Positions 6,146 through 13,815 of a stretch of DNA of 13,977 bases are shown here, one piece after another. This DNA comes from Oscillospiraceae bacterium. GTDB lineage: Bacteria; Bacillota; Clostridia; Oscillospirales; Acutalibacteraceae. The position numbers were made by a program, and so were the translations under genes. The stretch spans positions 1 through 13,977 of the forward strand of contig JAFLUO010000047.1 in the NCBI GenBank assembly GCA_022508705.1. The letters are read 5' to 3'. Numbering within the stretch: position 1 is the stretch's first letter; the number at the start of each line of letters is the position of its first letter. The notes below the pieces were generated by a model. That model made no database searches, had not been told where the DNA came from, and saw only the letters and a list, made by a program, of their open reading frames with translations.

Positions 6146-7582
6146 ATGCAAAGTACATTCACAAAACGCAAAAAGCTTGGCTACTGCTCAGGTATTGTCA
6201 CCGAATCATTGCTTTATAATATGTTTTATACATATTATCTTGTTTTTCTGACAGATGTCATTAAAATGAATCCTATTCTTGCAGGTACGGTAAGCTTTAT
6301 TTCAATTATTTGGGATGCAGTAACTGACCCCATAATCGGTTCGTTTGCAGACAGAGACGGTGCGGATAAAAGAAAGTTTATGGCAAAAGCCGCTTTTCCC
6401 CTTGGATTTACGTTTATTGCCGCATTTGTTAACATCGGCACATCTTCCTCTGTAATTCAGTTTATTTATTACACGGCGGTTGCCATGCTGTTTTGGTTGG
6501 CTTACACTGTTTACACTATCCCCTATTATGCTGTTGTTGCGGAAATTACACAGGATTACGACGAGCGCACGGAAATACGCAGTACAAGCTCGCTTATCAA
6601 CACTGCGGCAATATTCCTCGGTAACGCTTTGCCTGCCGTTTTGCCTGCTCTTTTCGCAGGGCTGATATTCTCAGGCAAAAAGTTGGGCGACTCCTTCGGC
6701 TGGACTGCAACCGCAGTTATAATGTCCGTGATGTCAATAGTCTTTGCCCTGATTACCGTTAAATCTCTTAAAGGCGTTTCTCTTCAAAAAGCGGAAGCAA
6801 CGGGAGCAGACAACGGGCGAAAGAGTATAAAAACTATTTTCAGTGAATTTTTTGAGGTTCTTAAAATTAAGCCGTTTAAATGGTTTGCAATGTTTATCGT
6901 ATTTTTCCTTATGGCGTCTTCAATGATTCAGTCATCCTTTGAATATATGATAAAATACCTTGTAGGTAAAGACCCTGAAACCTGGATGACCGTTGTAATT
7001 ATTGAGCTTGTGGTTGTTATGGCGGCATTTATTCCGCTGGTTACAAAAATTGCCGAAACGAAGGACAGAAGATTTTCAAGCATTCTCTTTATGAGCCTTA
7101 TGTGTGCAGGGCTTATCATTTGCCGCATAATCGGTGTTCGTTCCATAGCAGTCGTTTTGGCAGTCACATTTTGTATGGCTATGGGTATGGCAAACTTCTG
7201 GACTGTATTTTACTCTATGGCTTACGATCTTGTTGAAGTTGACGAATTTGCCTACGGACAACGCCGTGAGAGCGTTATTACCGCACTGCCACAGTTCTTC
7301 CAAAAATTCGGCGCGGCAGTGGGTGTTTGGACTGTTTCGCTTATCTTGCAGTTAACGAGTTATAACGCAGAGCTCACCGTTCAGAGCGCAAAGACGCTTA
7401 ACGGTATTGAAAATAACGTAACGCTTATTCCAGCCGCGTTCCTTATTCTATCCATACTCGGTGCGGTAATGTACCCCATAACGAGAGAAAAATTCACTCT
7501 TCTGAAAACTGAGCTTGAAAAGAAGCGAGCGGGCGAAGAATATTCTTCCGACGGGCTTGACGGGCTTGAAAAAATTATATAA
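6146..7582 (+). CDS. GPH-family (MelB-like) sugar:cation symporter
   Basis: A 478-aa protein with about 12 hydrophobic segments, of usual length for the glycoside-pentoside-hexuronide:cation symporter family within the MFS. WDAVTDPIIG (56-65) places Asp57 and Asp61 where MelB has its cation-binding aspartates. Glu20 in the first helix may fill the role of the sugar-contacting acidic residue of MelB (inference). IPYYAVVAEITQDYDERT around residues 125-142 is the typical conserved loop. It should import a glycoside or uronide with Na+ or H+. No glycosidase, sugar kinase or sugar regulator flanks it, so the substrate is open. It has a very strong AAAGGAGGAG Shine-Dalgarno 5 nt before the ATG, is divergent from nrdG, and is followed by a hairpin, so it appears monocistronic. 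Confidence 0.88.
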   Translation: MQSTFTKRKKLGYCSGIVTESLLYNMFYTYYLVFLTDVIKMNPILAGTVSFISIIWDAVTDPIIGSFADRDGADKRKFMAKAAFPLGFTFIAAFVNIGTSSSVIQFIYYTAVAMLFWLAYTVYTIPYYAVVAEITQDYDERTEIRSTSSLINTAAIFLGNALPAVLPALFAGLIFSGKKLGDSFGWTATAVIMSVMSIVFALITVKSLKGVSLQKAEATGADNGRKSIKTIFSEFFEVLKIKPFKWFAMFIVFFLMASSMIQSSFEYMIKYLVGKDPETWMTVVIIELVVVMAAFIPLVTKIAETKDRRFSSILFMSLMCAGLIICRIIGVRSIAVVLAVTFCMAMGMANFWTVFYSMAYDLVEVDEFAYGQRRESVITALPQFFQKFGAAVGVWTVSLILQLTSYNAELTVQSAKTLNGIENNVTLIPAAFLILSILGAVMYPITREKFTLLKTELEKKRAGEEYSSDGLDGLEKII

Positions 7583-7602
7583 TCTATTTAATAAAAAAAC
7601 TA

Positions 7603-7639
7603 AAATGCACCTATAAAGTTTTGCTTTCAGGGTGCATTT
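7603..7639 (+). terminator. Probable terminator after the symporter gene
   Basis: A 9-bp perfect stem (AAATGCACC 7603-7611 with GGTGCATTT 7631-7639) encloses a 19-nt loop with a small inner AAAG/CTTT pairing. A T-rich stretch follows but is interrupted on the plus strand. The A-run before the stem gives a better T-tail on the minus strand, so it may act both ways. Confidence 0.6.
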
Positions 7640-7710
7640 AATTTTAGGACTTTTTATTTTTGTTTTTTAATGATACAATATCAATATTCAGAAAACTGAG
7701 AAAGGAATTG

Positions 7711-7740
7711 TGCAGTATTTTCCTTTTAAGCGGTACTGCA
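7711..7740 (+). repeat. Inverted repeat in the response regulator leader
   Basis: TGCAGTA (7711-7717) and TACTGCA (7734-7740) are perfect 7-bp arms around 16 nt, extendable by G-U pairs in RNA. The repeat ends 16 nt before the ATG. An AAAGGA lies just before the hairpin, but about 50 nt from the start codon. A possible extended -10 (TGATACAAT, 7671-7679) lies upstream with a poor -35. It could be an operator for autoregulation or an RNA structure affecting translation. Confidence 0.35.
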
Positions 7741-7756
7741 TTTTACATCAATTATT

Positions 7757-8431
7757 ATGTTTAATATTCTCGTTGCAGATGACGACAAAAATACAAGGTT
7801 GTTAATCAGTACGGTATTAACATCCGCAGGGTATTCGGTCTTTACAGCAACCGACGGAGTTGAGGCTCTGGAAATGCTTGACAAAGAGCATATTGATTTG
7901 GCGGTACTTGATGTAATGATGCCGAATATGGACGGATACGAATTTGCAAAAACCGTACGGCAGGCGAACAGCGATTTGCCGATTTTAATGGTTTCGGCAA
8001 AGCACCTTCCGCAGGATAAATACACGGGCTTTTTAATGGGCACGGACGATTATATGACAAAGCCCATTGATGAAGAGGAAATGCTTCTCAGAATTAAAGC
8101 CCTTTTGCGAAGAGCAAAAATTGCAAGTGACAGAAAAATTGAAATCGGCAGTATCGTAATTGACTATGACTCTCTTACCGTTACGGGTCACGGCGAAACT
8201 CAGGAATTACCGCAAAAGGAATTTATGCTTCTTTACAAGCTTTTGTCTTTCCCCAATAAGATTTTTACACGCATTCAGCTTATGGATGAAATCTGGGGCA
8301 GTGAAAGTGACACGGGCTGGGAGACAGTCACGGTACACATAGGCAGGCTTCGCAAAAGATTTGAGGGTTGGGAAGAATTTGAAATTCAGTCAGTCAGAGG
8401 GCTCGGCTACAAGGCAGTGAAGAAAATATGA
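7757..8431 (+). CDS. OmpR/PhoB-family response regulator
   Basis: A 224-aa two-domain regulator. The receiver domain (1-118) has the acidic pocket DDD at 8-10, phospho-acceptor Asp52 (VLDVMMPNMDG), Ser80 at the switch position and Lys102 (TKP). A winged-helix DNA-binding domain (about 125-224) ends with VTVHIGRLRKRFE and IQSVRGLGYK, diagnostic of the OmpR group. It is phosphorylated by the kinase encoded next and then binds promoter DNA. Its stop overlaps the kinase start as ATGA. The start is placed by protein homology: MFNILVADDD begins the first strand and an in-frame stop lies at 7727-7729, yet no Shine-Dalgarno is visible close to the ATG, unlike most genes in this window. Target genes cannot be read directly. 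Confidence 0.93.
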   Translation: MFNILVADDDKNTRLLISTVLTSAGYSVFTATDGVEALEMLDKEHIDLAVLDVMMPNMDGYEFAKTVRQANSDLPILMVSAKHLPQDKYTGFLMGTDDYMTKPIDEEEMLLRIKALLRRAKIASDRKIEIGSIVIDYDSLTVTGHGETQELPQKEFMLLYKLLSFPNKIFTRIQLMDEIWGSESDTGWETVTVHIGRLRKRFEGWEEFEIQSVRGLGYKAVKKI

Positions 8432-9495
8432 AAAACAACAGAAAAGAGCGAATTACAAGGCTTAAGCTCACCCTTTTCTTTTCGGGGTTTGTCTTTGCAA
8501 TAATTATTATTGCGCTCGGCATAGTATTCGGAATAATTGCATTGCTTATACACATCGGCGCATTGGAGCTTGGCGATAACATTCCGAGCATTAAGCAAAA
8601 TATTCTGAACGTTGCTTTAATAAGTCTTATTCTCGGTTTTATTACGTCGTTTTCAACGGGGTCGTTTTCTATTTCTCCGTTCAACATAGTAGTTAACGCC
8701 ATGGACTCTCTCGCCTCGGGAAATTATGCGGTAAGACTTAAATTCAAGTCGCTTTTTGCAAAGACGAAAATTGCCAAGGATTTTGAAAAAAGCTTTAATT
8801 CAATGGCGGCGGAGCTTCAAAAAACAGAAATGCTTCGCTCGGATTTTGTAAATAATTTCTCCCATGAATTCAAAACCCCAATTGTTTCAATTTCAGGCTT
8901 TGCAAAGCTTTTAAAGCACGGTGGCTTAACACCCGAGCAGCAAAAGGAATATATTGAAATTATTGAGGAGGAATCGCTTCGGCTTTCATACATGGCGACT
9001 AACGTATTGAGCCTTACAAAAATTGAAAATCAGGTAATTCTTACTGATATAAGCTTATTTAATCTTTCGGAGCAAATAAGAAATTCCGTTCTGTTGCTTC
9101 AAAGTAAATGGGAAAAGAAAAACCTTGAGCTTATCCTTGACTTTGACGAATACTACGTTAATGCGCACGAAGAAATGCTTAAACAAGTTTGGATAAACCT
9201 TGTTGACAATGCAGTAAAATTCACTCCCGAAAACGGAAAAATTGAAATTGACATACGCAAACAGGGTCAGATTATTACTGTTTCCGTAATCAACACGGGC
9301 GAGCCTATATCAGAAGAAAAAATCCCGCTTATATTCAACAAATTTTATCAGGGTGACGAATCGCACACAAGCGAGGGCAACGGAATCGGTCTTGCAATAG
9401 TTAAACACGTTGTAAATCTTCACCACGGTGAAATAAAAGTAAAAAGCCAAAACGGCACAACCTGCTTTAAGCTTATTTTGCCGATAGGCGCATAA
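8428..9495 (+). CDS. Membrane sensor histidine kinase
   Basis: A 355-aa kinase. Two transmembrane segments (about 13-43 and 58-78) flank a very short outside loop of about 15 residues, so it lacks a large extracellular sensor and may sense membrane state, an internal signal or a partner protein. A HAMP-like linker follows (about 83-135). The dimerisation/phospho-acceptor helix carries SHEFKTP with His146. The ATPase domain has the N box NLVDNAVKFTPENG, then INTGEP and GNGIGLAIVKHVV. It phosphorylates the response regulator with which it overlaps by 4 nt, implying translational coupling and a shared mRNA. A strong terminator follows 27 nt later. Bacitracin-type loop-poor kinases have a similar build, but no ABC transporter is present, so no role is assigned. 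Confidence 0.93.
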   Translation: MKNNRKERITRLKLTLFFSGFVFAIIIIALGIVFGIIALLIHIGALELGDNIPSIKQNILNVALISLILGFITSFSTGSFSISPFNIVVNAMDSLASGNYAVRLKFKSLFAKTKIAKDFEKSFNSMAAELQKTEMLRSDFVNNFSHEFKTPIVSISGFAKLLKHGGLTPEQQKEYIEIIEEESLRLSYMATNVLSLTKIENQVILTDISLFNLSEQIRNSVLLLQSKWEKKNLELILDFDEYYVNAHEEMLKQVWINLVDNAVKFTPENGKIEIDIRKQGQIITVSVINTGEPISEEKIPLIFNKFYQGDESHTSEGNGIGLAIVKHVVNLHHGEIKVKSQNGTTCFKLILPIGA

Positions 9496-9522
9496 ATTTT
9501 TCAAGCTTTAATATTATGTTAC

Positions 9523-9548
9523 GCCCCGAATTTAATTCGGGGCTTTTT
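9523..9548 (+). terminator. Strong Rho-independent terminator of the two-component operon
   Basis: GCCCCGAAT (9523-9531) pairs with ATTCGGGGC (9535-9543) around a 3-nt loop, followed directly by TTTTT. It separates the two-component genes from the lipid genes downstream. Confidence 0.92.
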
Positions 9549-9620
9549 CAGTTTATTTTAAGTTTATTTTTTCGTCTTAAAATACTGAAAAATTATGGAA
9601 ATTACTCAAATAATTTCTTA

Positions 9621-9626
9621 TATAAT
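9621..9626 (+). promoter_or_regulatory. Probable -10 element of the acyl-CoA synthetase operon
   Basis: A perfect TATAAT, 44 bp before the ATG. No good -35 is seen 16-19 bp upstream (the best is TGGAAA at 9596-9601 with a 19-bp spacer), so an activator may be needed. A 6-bp inverted repeat, AAATAC/GTATTT (9630-9635, 9643-9648), lies at the predicted transcription start and could be an operator. Confidence 0.5.
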
Positions 9627-9658
9627 TTCAAATACTATATGCGTATTTATATTTAATT

Positions 9659-9664
9659 GAGGAG
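9659..9664 (+). promoter_or_regulatory. Shine-Dalgarno deciding the acyl-CoA synthetase start
   Basis: GAGGAG ends 2 nt before the ATG at 9667 and 5 nt before the ATG at 9670. The second of the two adjacent methionines is therefore the better start. Confidence 0.6.
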
Positions 9665-9669
9665 ATATG

Positions 9670-11367
9670 ATGAAACAATTGGAGCTTGACAGAACACCGC
9701 AGATTCACCCCTACCCCGAAACTACTATGTTCGGTGCGGTTGAGGCGGCAAAAAACACTTATCCTAATGCAATAGCCTATGACTTTCAGGGCAAACTTAC
9801 AAGTTATACGGAGTTTGTGAATTTAATTGAAAAGGCCGCTAAGGGTCTTTTACATGAAGGAATCCGCAAAGGTGACAGAGTTACAATCTGTATGCCGAAC
9901 ACCCCGCAAGGTATTATTTGCCTTTATGCGCTTAACAGAATAGGCGCAATAGCCAATATGGTGCACCCTCTTTCCGCTGAAAAGAACATAACCTTTTATC
10001 TTGATTTTTCAAAAAGCAAAATGATTTTAACCTTGGATATGTTCTATGAAAAGGTAAAATGCGCCGTCAACGCATCGGAAAGGAATCCCCGAATTATCGT
10101 TGCACGGATTCAGGACGAATTACCTTTTCCGCTGAATATTGTTTACAGAGTTGCGAAAAATGGTAAGAATATGAAATTTCCTGACAGAGAATGTGATATT
10201 CTTTGGACGGAGATGTTGAAGAACGGCGCAAACAAGGCACTTCCGCCCATAGATTATAAAGAGGGCGAAACGGCGGTTATTCTTTACAGCGGCGGCACCA
10301 GCGGCAAGCAAAAAGGAATTTGCCTTTCCGACAAAAACTTTAACGCCCTCGGAATGCAGATTTCGGAAATATGCGGCGTAAATCTTAACGACAAATGCAA
10401 ATTCCTTTCGGTTATGCCCATATTCCACGGCTTTGGGTTAGGAATAGGCATTCACACCATTCTTGTTAACGGCGCACGCTGTATTCTTGTTCCGCAGTTT
10501 ACCATTGACTCCTATGCCAAAACGGTTATAAAGAAAAAGCCCAATTTCATTGCAGGCGTTCCTACGCTTTATCAGGCTCTTTTTGAAACAGACCGCTTTA
10601 ACGGTAAGGATTTGTCTTTCCTTGTCGGTGTATTCAGCGGCGGAGATGCACTTAGCCCTGAATTAAAAAAACGCGCTGATAAATTCTTAAAGGAGCATAA
10701 CGCCGACATTCAAATCCGTGAAGGCTACGGGCTTACCGAATGCGTTACCGCAAGCTGTGTAACGCCCTTTGACAAAGCAAAGCTTGGCAGTATCGGTTTG
10801 CCCCTTCGTGATATGCAATACAAAATCGTTGAACCCGGTACATTTAATGAAAGAAATATCGGCGAAGACGGCGAAATTATTTTGACAGGGCCCACTCTTA
10901 TGAGCGGATACCTTGACAATGAAGAAGAAACCGCCGAGGCGTTGCAAAAAGACCAAAACGGCACGACTTGGCTCTTTACGGGTGACATGGGATATATGGA
11001 CGAAGAGGGCTTTGTTTATTTTAAGCAAAGAATTAAACGTATGATAATCACCAGCGGATATAACGTTTATCCGTCAAGAATTGAAGATGTTATTGACAAA
11101 TGCCCCGACGTTAACTACTGCTGTGTTATCGGCGTTAAAGATATGTATAAGATGCAGAAAATCAGAGCCTATATTGTATTAAACGACGGCGTGGAGCCCA
11201 CCGAAGAGGAAAAACAGAAGATTAAAGATTTTTGCAAGCCTTATCTTGACCGATACGAATGGCCCAAAGAGATTGAATTCCGTGACGAGCTTCCGAAAAC
11301 GCTCGTAGGCAAGGTGGCATATCATACACTTGAAGAGGAAGCTGAACAAGATGCCCAAGCAGTATAA
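9670..11367 (+). CDS. Acyl-CoA synthetase (AMP-forming, ANL superfamily)
   Basis: A 565-aa adenylate-forming ligase that would activate a fatty acid to acyl-AMP and then acyl-CoA (or acyl-ACP). The ATP loop YSGGTSGKQKG is near residues 206-216, FHGFGLG marks the next conserved segment, GYGLTE is the adenine/Mg motif, and TGDMGYMDEEGF holds the ribose-binding aspartate. The C-terminal lid has the catalytic lysine in LPKTLVGK (Lys548). The length is normal for the long-chain/medium-chain acyl-CoA synthetase group; chain length cannot be read. Its last 17 nt overlap the start of the acyltransferase gene, so the product is probably used to acylate lysophospholipid or glycerolipid. A strong terminator upstream and its own TATAAT make this a separate operon. 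Confidence 0.9.
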   Translation: MKQLELDRTPQIHPYPETTMFGAVEAAKNTYPNAIAYDFQGKLTSYTEFVNLIEKAAKGLLHEGIRKGDRVTICMPNTPQGIICLYALNRIGAIANMVHPLSAEKNITFYLDFSKSKMILTLDMFYEKVKCAVNASERNPRIIVARIQDELPFPLNIVYRVAKNGKNMKFPDRECDILWTEMLKNGANKALPPIDYKEGETAVILYSGGTSGKQKGICLSDKNFNALGMQISEICGVNLNDKCKFLSVMPIFHGFGLGIGIHTILVNGARCILVPQFTIDSYAKTVIKKKPNFIAGVPTLYQALFETDRFNGKDLSFLVGVFSGGDALSPELKKRADKFLKEHNADIQIREGYGLTECVTASCVTPFDKAKLGSIGLPLRDMQYKIVEPGTFNERNIGEDGEIILTGPTLMSGYLDNEEETAEALQKDQNGTTWLFTGDMGYMDEEGFVYFKQRIKRMIITSGYNVYPSRIEDVIDKCPDVNYCCVIGVKDMYKMQKIRAYIVLNDGVEPTEEEKQKIKDFCKPYLDRYEWPKEIEFRDELPKTLVGKVAYHTLEEEAEQDAQAV

Positions 11368-12556
11368 AAAGAAAAATGTAAGAAGATTTTACGGCTTTGC
11401 AAAATTTTTCGTGCGCACCGTGCTTTTCTTCGGCAGAAATAAAATTTTGAAAAGCTATCACGCAAAAGTAGAGCCGTACACACCGAAAAACGATGCGTTT
11501 ATAATTATAGGAAATCATACGGATACCATGGACCCGGGCTATCAAATGATTTCCCTTGACCGCTATATCCGTTTTGTATCCGCGGATTTTATTGTAAGAC
11601 ATAATTTTATAACGAGACTGTTACTCGGGAAAATGGACGGAGTAATAGTAAAAAACAGAAGCAAGCCGTCGGACGTTCTTATTGACGAGATTATGGAAAA
11701 TCTTAGAGCGGGAATTCCTGTCGGTCTTCACGCTGAGGGGCTTATTACAACCAACGGCGAAACGGGCTTTATTTCTCCGAATACGGGAAAACTCGTTAAA
11801 GAGTCAGGCGTTGCGCTTATTACTTACAAAACAGTCGGAGGGTATCTTCGCAGACCCCGTTGGGCAGATACCGAGCGGAACGGCCCTGTTTACGGTAAGG
11901 TAGTTCACGAATACAGTCCGGAAGAGCTTCAGAATTACTCAGTTGACGAAATAAACGAAATTATAAGACGGGATATTTACGTTAATGCATTCCTGCAACA
12001 AAAAATGCACCCTGAGTTTTATAAAGGCAGGAATTTGGCGGAGTGTGTTGAACGCACACTTTATCTTTGCCCAAAATGTAAAAATGTGCATACTCTTCAT
12101 TCCCACGGTGATGAGCTTACCTGTGAATGCGGATATTCGCTTACTTACGGTGAGGACTGTTTATTCCACAGCGATAAAAACGAGGTTATCTTTGATAATA
12201 TTCTCAGTTGGGATAAATGGCAAAGGCAGGAATGGCGAAACATTGTTCAAAATGCCGACGGTCTTATATTCAGTGAGAATAATCAAATAATTAAAAAGGT
12301 GCAGGACGGAATTTCAAAAGAGCTTTGCAATGACGGCACTATAAACATTTATGAGGACAGATTTGAGCTTTTGATAAACGGAGAAATAGTTTCGCTTCCC
12401 TTTAAGGAGCTTAAACGTGTTCAAAATGCAGGCAAGCAGAATCTTATTATTATAAACACGGCAGACGATTATTACTTTATTGAAAGCAGTGTGCCACGCT
12501 CCTCTGACAAATTCGTTGCCGCTTGGTATTACTTAACTGACAGAGAATATAAATAA
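11351..12556 (+). CDS. PlsC-like acyltransferase with C-terminal zinc ribbon
   Basis: 401 aa from the ATG at 11351. The glycerolipid acyltransferase block has NHTDTMDP (His56-x4-Asp61, the catalytic HX4D pair) and GLHAEGLIT (125-133), matching the EGTR-type phosphate-binding motif. This family transfers an acyl group from acyl-CoA or acyl-ACP to lysophosphatidic acid or a lysophospholipid at the membrane inner face. After about residue 210 it departs from a plain PlsC: a zinc ribbon with C240, C243, C258 and C260, then about 130 residues ending in a beta-rich stretch that looks PH/GRAM-like (inference). Normal PlsC proteins are about 200-250 aa. A TTG at 11330 would extend it by 7 residues, but the ATG is the better start (AGAGGAAG about 10 nt upstream). 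It overlaps the acyl-CoA synthetase gene, implying translational coupling. Confidence 0.85.
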   Translation: MPKQYKKKNVRRFYGFAKFFVRTVLFFGRNKILKSYHAKVEPYTPKNDAFIIIGNHTDTMDPGYQMISLDRYIRFVSADFIVRHNFITRLLLGKMDGVIVKNRSKPSDVLIDEIMENLRAGIPVGLHAEGLITTNGETGFISPNTGKLVKESGVALITYKTVGGYLRRPRWADTERNGPVYGKVVHEYSPEELQNYSVDEINEIIRRDIYVNAFLQQKMHPEFYKGRNLAECVERTLYLCPKCKNVHTLHSHGDELTCECGYSLTYGEDCLFHSDKNEVIFDNILSWDKWQRQEWRNIVQNADGLIFSENNQIIKKVQDGISKELCNDGTINIYEDRFELLINGEIVSLPFKELKRVQNAGKQNLIIINTADDYYFIESSVPRSSDKFVAAWYYLTDREYK

Positions 12557-12606
12557 ATTATTCATAAAAAAAAATAAAAATCCTGTAAATAATAGTGGAA
12601 AAATAA

Positions 12607-12634
12607 TAGGGGACGATGTGGGCATCGTCCCCTA
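12607..12634 (-). terminator. Perfect 12-bp hairpin between convergent genes; terminator and possible REP-like repeat
   Basis: TAGGGGACGATG (12607-12618) and CATCGTCCCCTA (12623-12634) pair perfectly around TGGG, with a weaker ATAAT/ATTAT extension outside. On the minus strand it is followed by ATTATTTTT, giving a terminator for the DUF2804 gene that ends 20 nt away. On the plus strand the tail is poor. The GC-rich, perfectly symmetric stem contrasts with its AT-rich surroundings and resembles dispersed intergenic palindromes common in clostridial genomes. Only one copy is present here. Confidence 0.68.
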
Positions 12635-12653
12635 CGATTATCTAAAATCTAAA

Positions 12654-13772
12654 TTACCATCTGTTTTCTACGTATTCGCAGAAGGCGTACATATCCTTAA
12701 TATTTATTTCCGTGCCGTCGTCAAGAATTGCCTTGCCGCTCCACTTGCCGTGAACCTGATGGCTGTGCATACGCATAGCAACCACATTCAAATCGCTGTG
12801 GTGGTCATAAAAGGGCGTCATTGTAAAATTAAATCTGCCGTCATCGGAAATAAAGTGCCACGGTCTCATGTATTTATCGGGTTTCGGGAACATATCAACG
12901 TCAACCGCTCCGAATTTATGTACCTTTCCGTCATAGAAAATGCAGGTCTCAGTCGCCTTGCTTTCATCACCTATGCCCCAAGTAATTTCAAAGCCGAAGG
13001 TGTGTTTTTCGCCTTTTTCATCGGTAATATATGTAGCGCCGTTGCCCCAATACCAAACCATTGAATAAGGCGTATTAACTCTGCCCCAGTCAAGCACACA
13101 GAACGTATCTTCCTTTGAAAATTCATAGACATCGTCGCCGAATCTGAATACGCCCTCGCATGGCATACAGTTCTGCTTTGTTGTCATGAAATAGCATTTC
13201 GGGTGGTTCTCAAACGGGAGAACGGTAGTGATGTTTTCAAGATTTTCTGGAATATCCATTGTGAAATCGCAGACAACTGCTTTGCCTTTATCGGTCGATT
13301 CAAAATGAAGGGACCGTGTGTTCTCTCTTGTGTCGAATACAAATTTACCGCTGCCTATTCCGTCAATGGAAAAATCCACAAGGTTTGGAACATCTCCCTT
13401 TGACGGCAAAATATACTCGTCTGTTTTGCCTAAGAATATGGGCTGAGGCGCAGTTATTGTGCCTGCCGCAAGCTTTTTGTTCGGGTCGGGATTTTGTAAA
13501 TCCACAAGTGCCGCGCAAACATAGCCGCCGATTGAAATATTGGCAAAGCTTATCTGTACCATATACTTTCCGTTGGAAATCTGATAAAAATCCCATTCTT
13601 TTCTTGAGTGGCTTTTCTTTACAAGGTTTCTGTCATACTCAAAAACATTGTGCCTTGCCCAGCCTGCCGCTAAAAGCGTGCCGTCGCTGTCAAGAAGCTT
13701 TGTAGGCTCTGTGTACTCCCTTTGTTCGCTTTTCACTTCGCCTTTAAGCCATGATTTGTACGTTCTTTTCAT
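12654..13772 (-). CDS. DUF2804 family protein
   Basis: A 372-aa protein I place in DUF2804 from its aromatic and histidine-rich signatures: WDFYQIS (60-66), LDWGRVNTPYSMVWYWGNG (227-245) and MHSHQVHGKWSG (335-346). It is largely beta-rich, with no signal peptide and no transmembrane segment, so it is probably cytoplasmic. The molecular function of the family is not known to me; the conserved Trp/His/Asp residues in a beta-sandwich-like protein recall lipocalin- or carotenoid-hydratase-like ligand-binding folds, but that is a guess. An AAGGGG Shine-Dalgarno lies 8 nt before the ATG. It starts 43 nt after the proC stop on the same strand, with no clear promoter or terminator between, so co-transcription is possible. 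A hairpin terminator follows it. Confidence 0.75.
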   Translation of the reverse strand: MKRTYKSWLKGEVKSEQREYTEPTKLLDSDGTLLAAGWARHNVFEYDRNLVKKSHSRKEWDFYQISNGKYMVQISFANISIGGYVCAALVDLQNPDPNKKLAAGTITAPQPIFLGKTDEYILPSKGDVPNLVDFSIDGIGSGKFVFDTRENTRSLHFESTDKGKAVVCDFTMDIPENLENITTVLPFENHPKCYFMTTKQNCMPCEGVFRFGDDVYEFSKEDTFCVLDWGRVNTPYSMVWYWGNGATYITDEKGEKHTFGFEITWGIGDESKATETCIFYDGKVHKFGAVDVDMFPKPDKYMRPWHFISDDGRFNFTMTPFYDHHSDLNVVAMRMHSHQVHGKWSGKAILDDGTEINIKDMYAFCEYVENRW

Positions 13773-13815
13773 AAAATTTTCCCCTTTTTATTTATTTTTC
13801 CCTTTTATTAAATGC

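Noticed and set aside
7583..7756. A riboswitch or small RNA between the symporter and the response regulator
   Set aside because: Only a simple hairpin and a short inverted repeat are visible; no known aptamer core was recognised.
11330..11350. TTG start for the acyltransferase
   Set aside because: A rarer start codon adding only a short basic tail; the ATG at 11351 has a usable upstream AGAGGAAG.
11222..11602. 126-codon minus-strand frame across the synthetase/acyltransferase junction
   Set aside because: Antisense to two well-supported genes, with no recognisable motif.
12607..12634. Hairpin as the end of an insertion sequence or a CRISPR repeat
   Set aside because: A single copy with no transposase, no direct-repeat target duplication and no spacer array.
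12618..13064. Plus-strand open frame of 148 codons opposite the DUF2804 gene
   Set aside because: It is antisense to a recognisable protein with conserved family motifs; no Shine-Dalgarno or family resemblance was seen, and it begins inside the hairpin arm.
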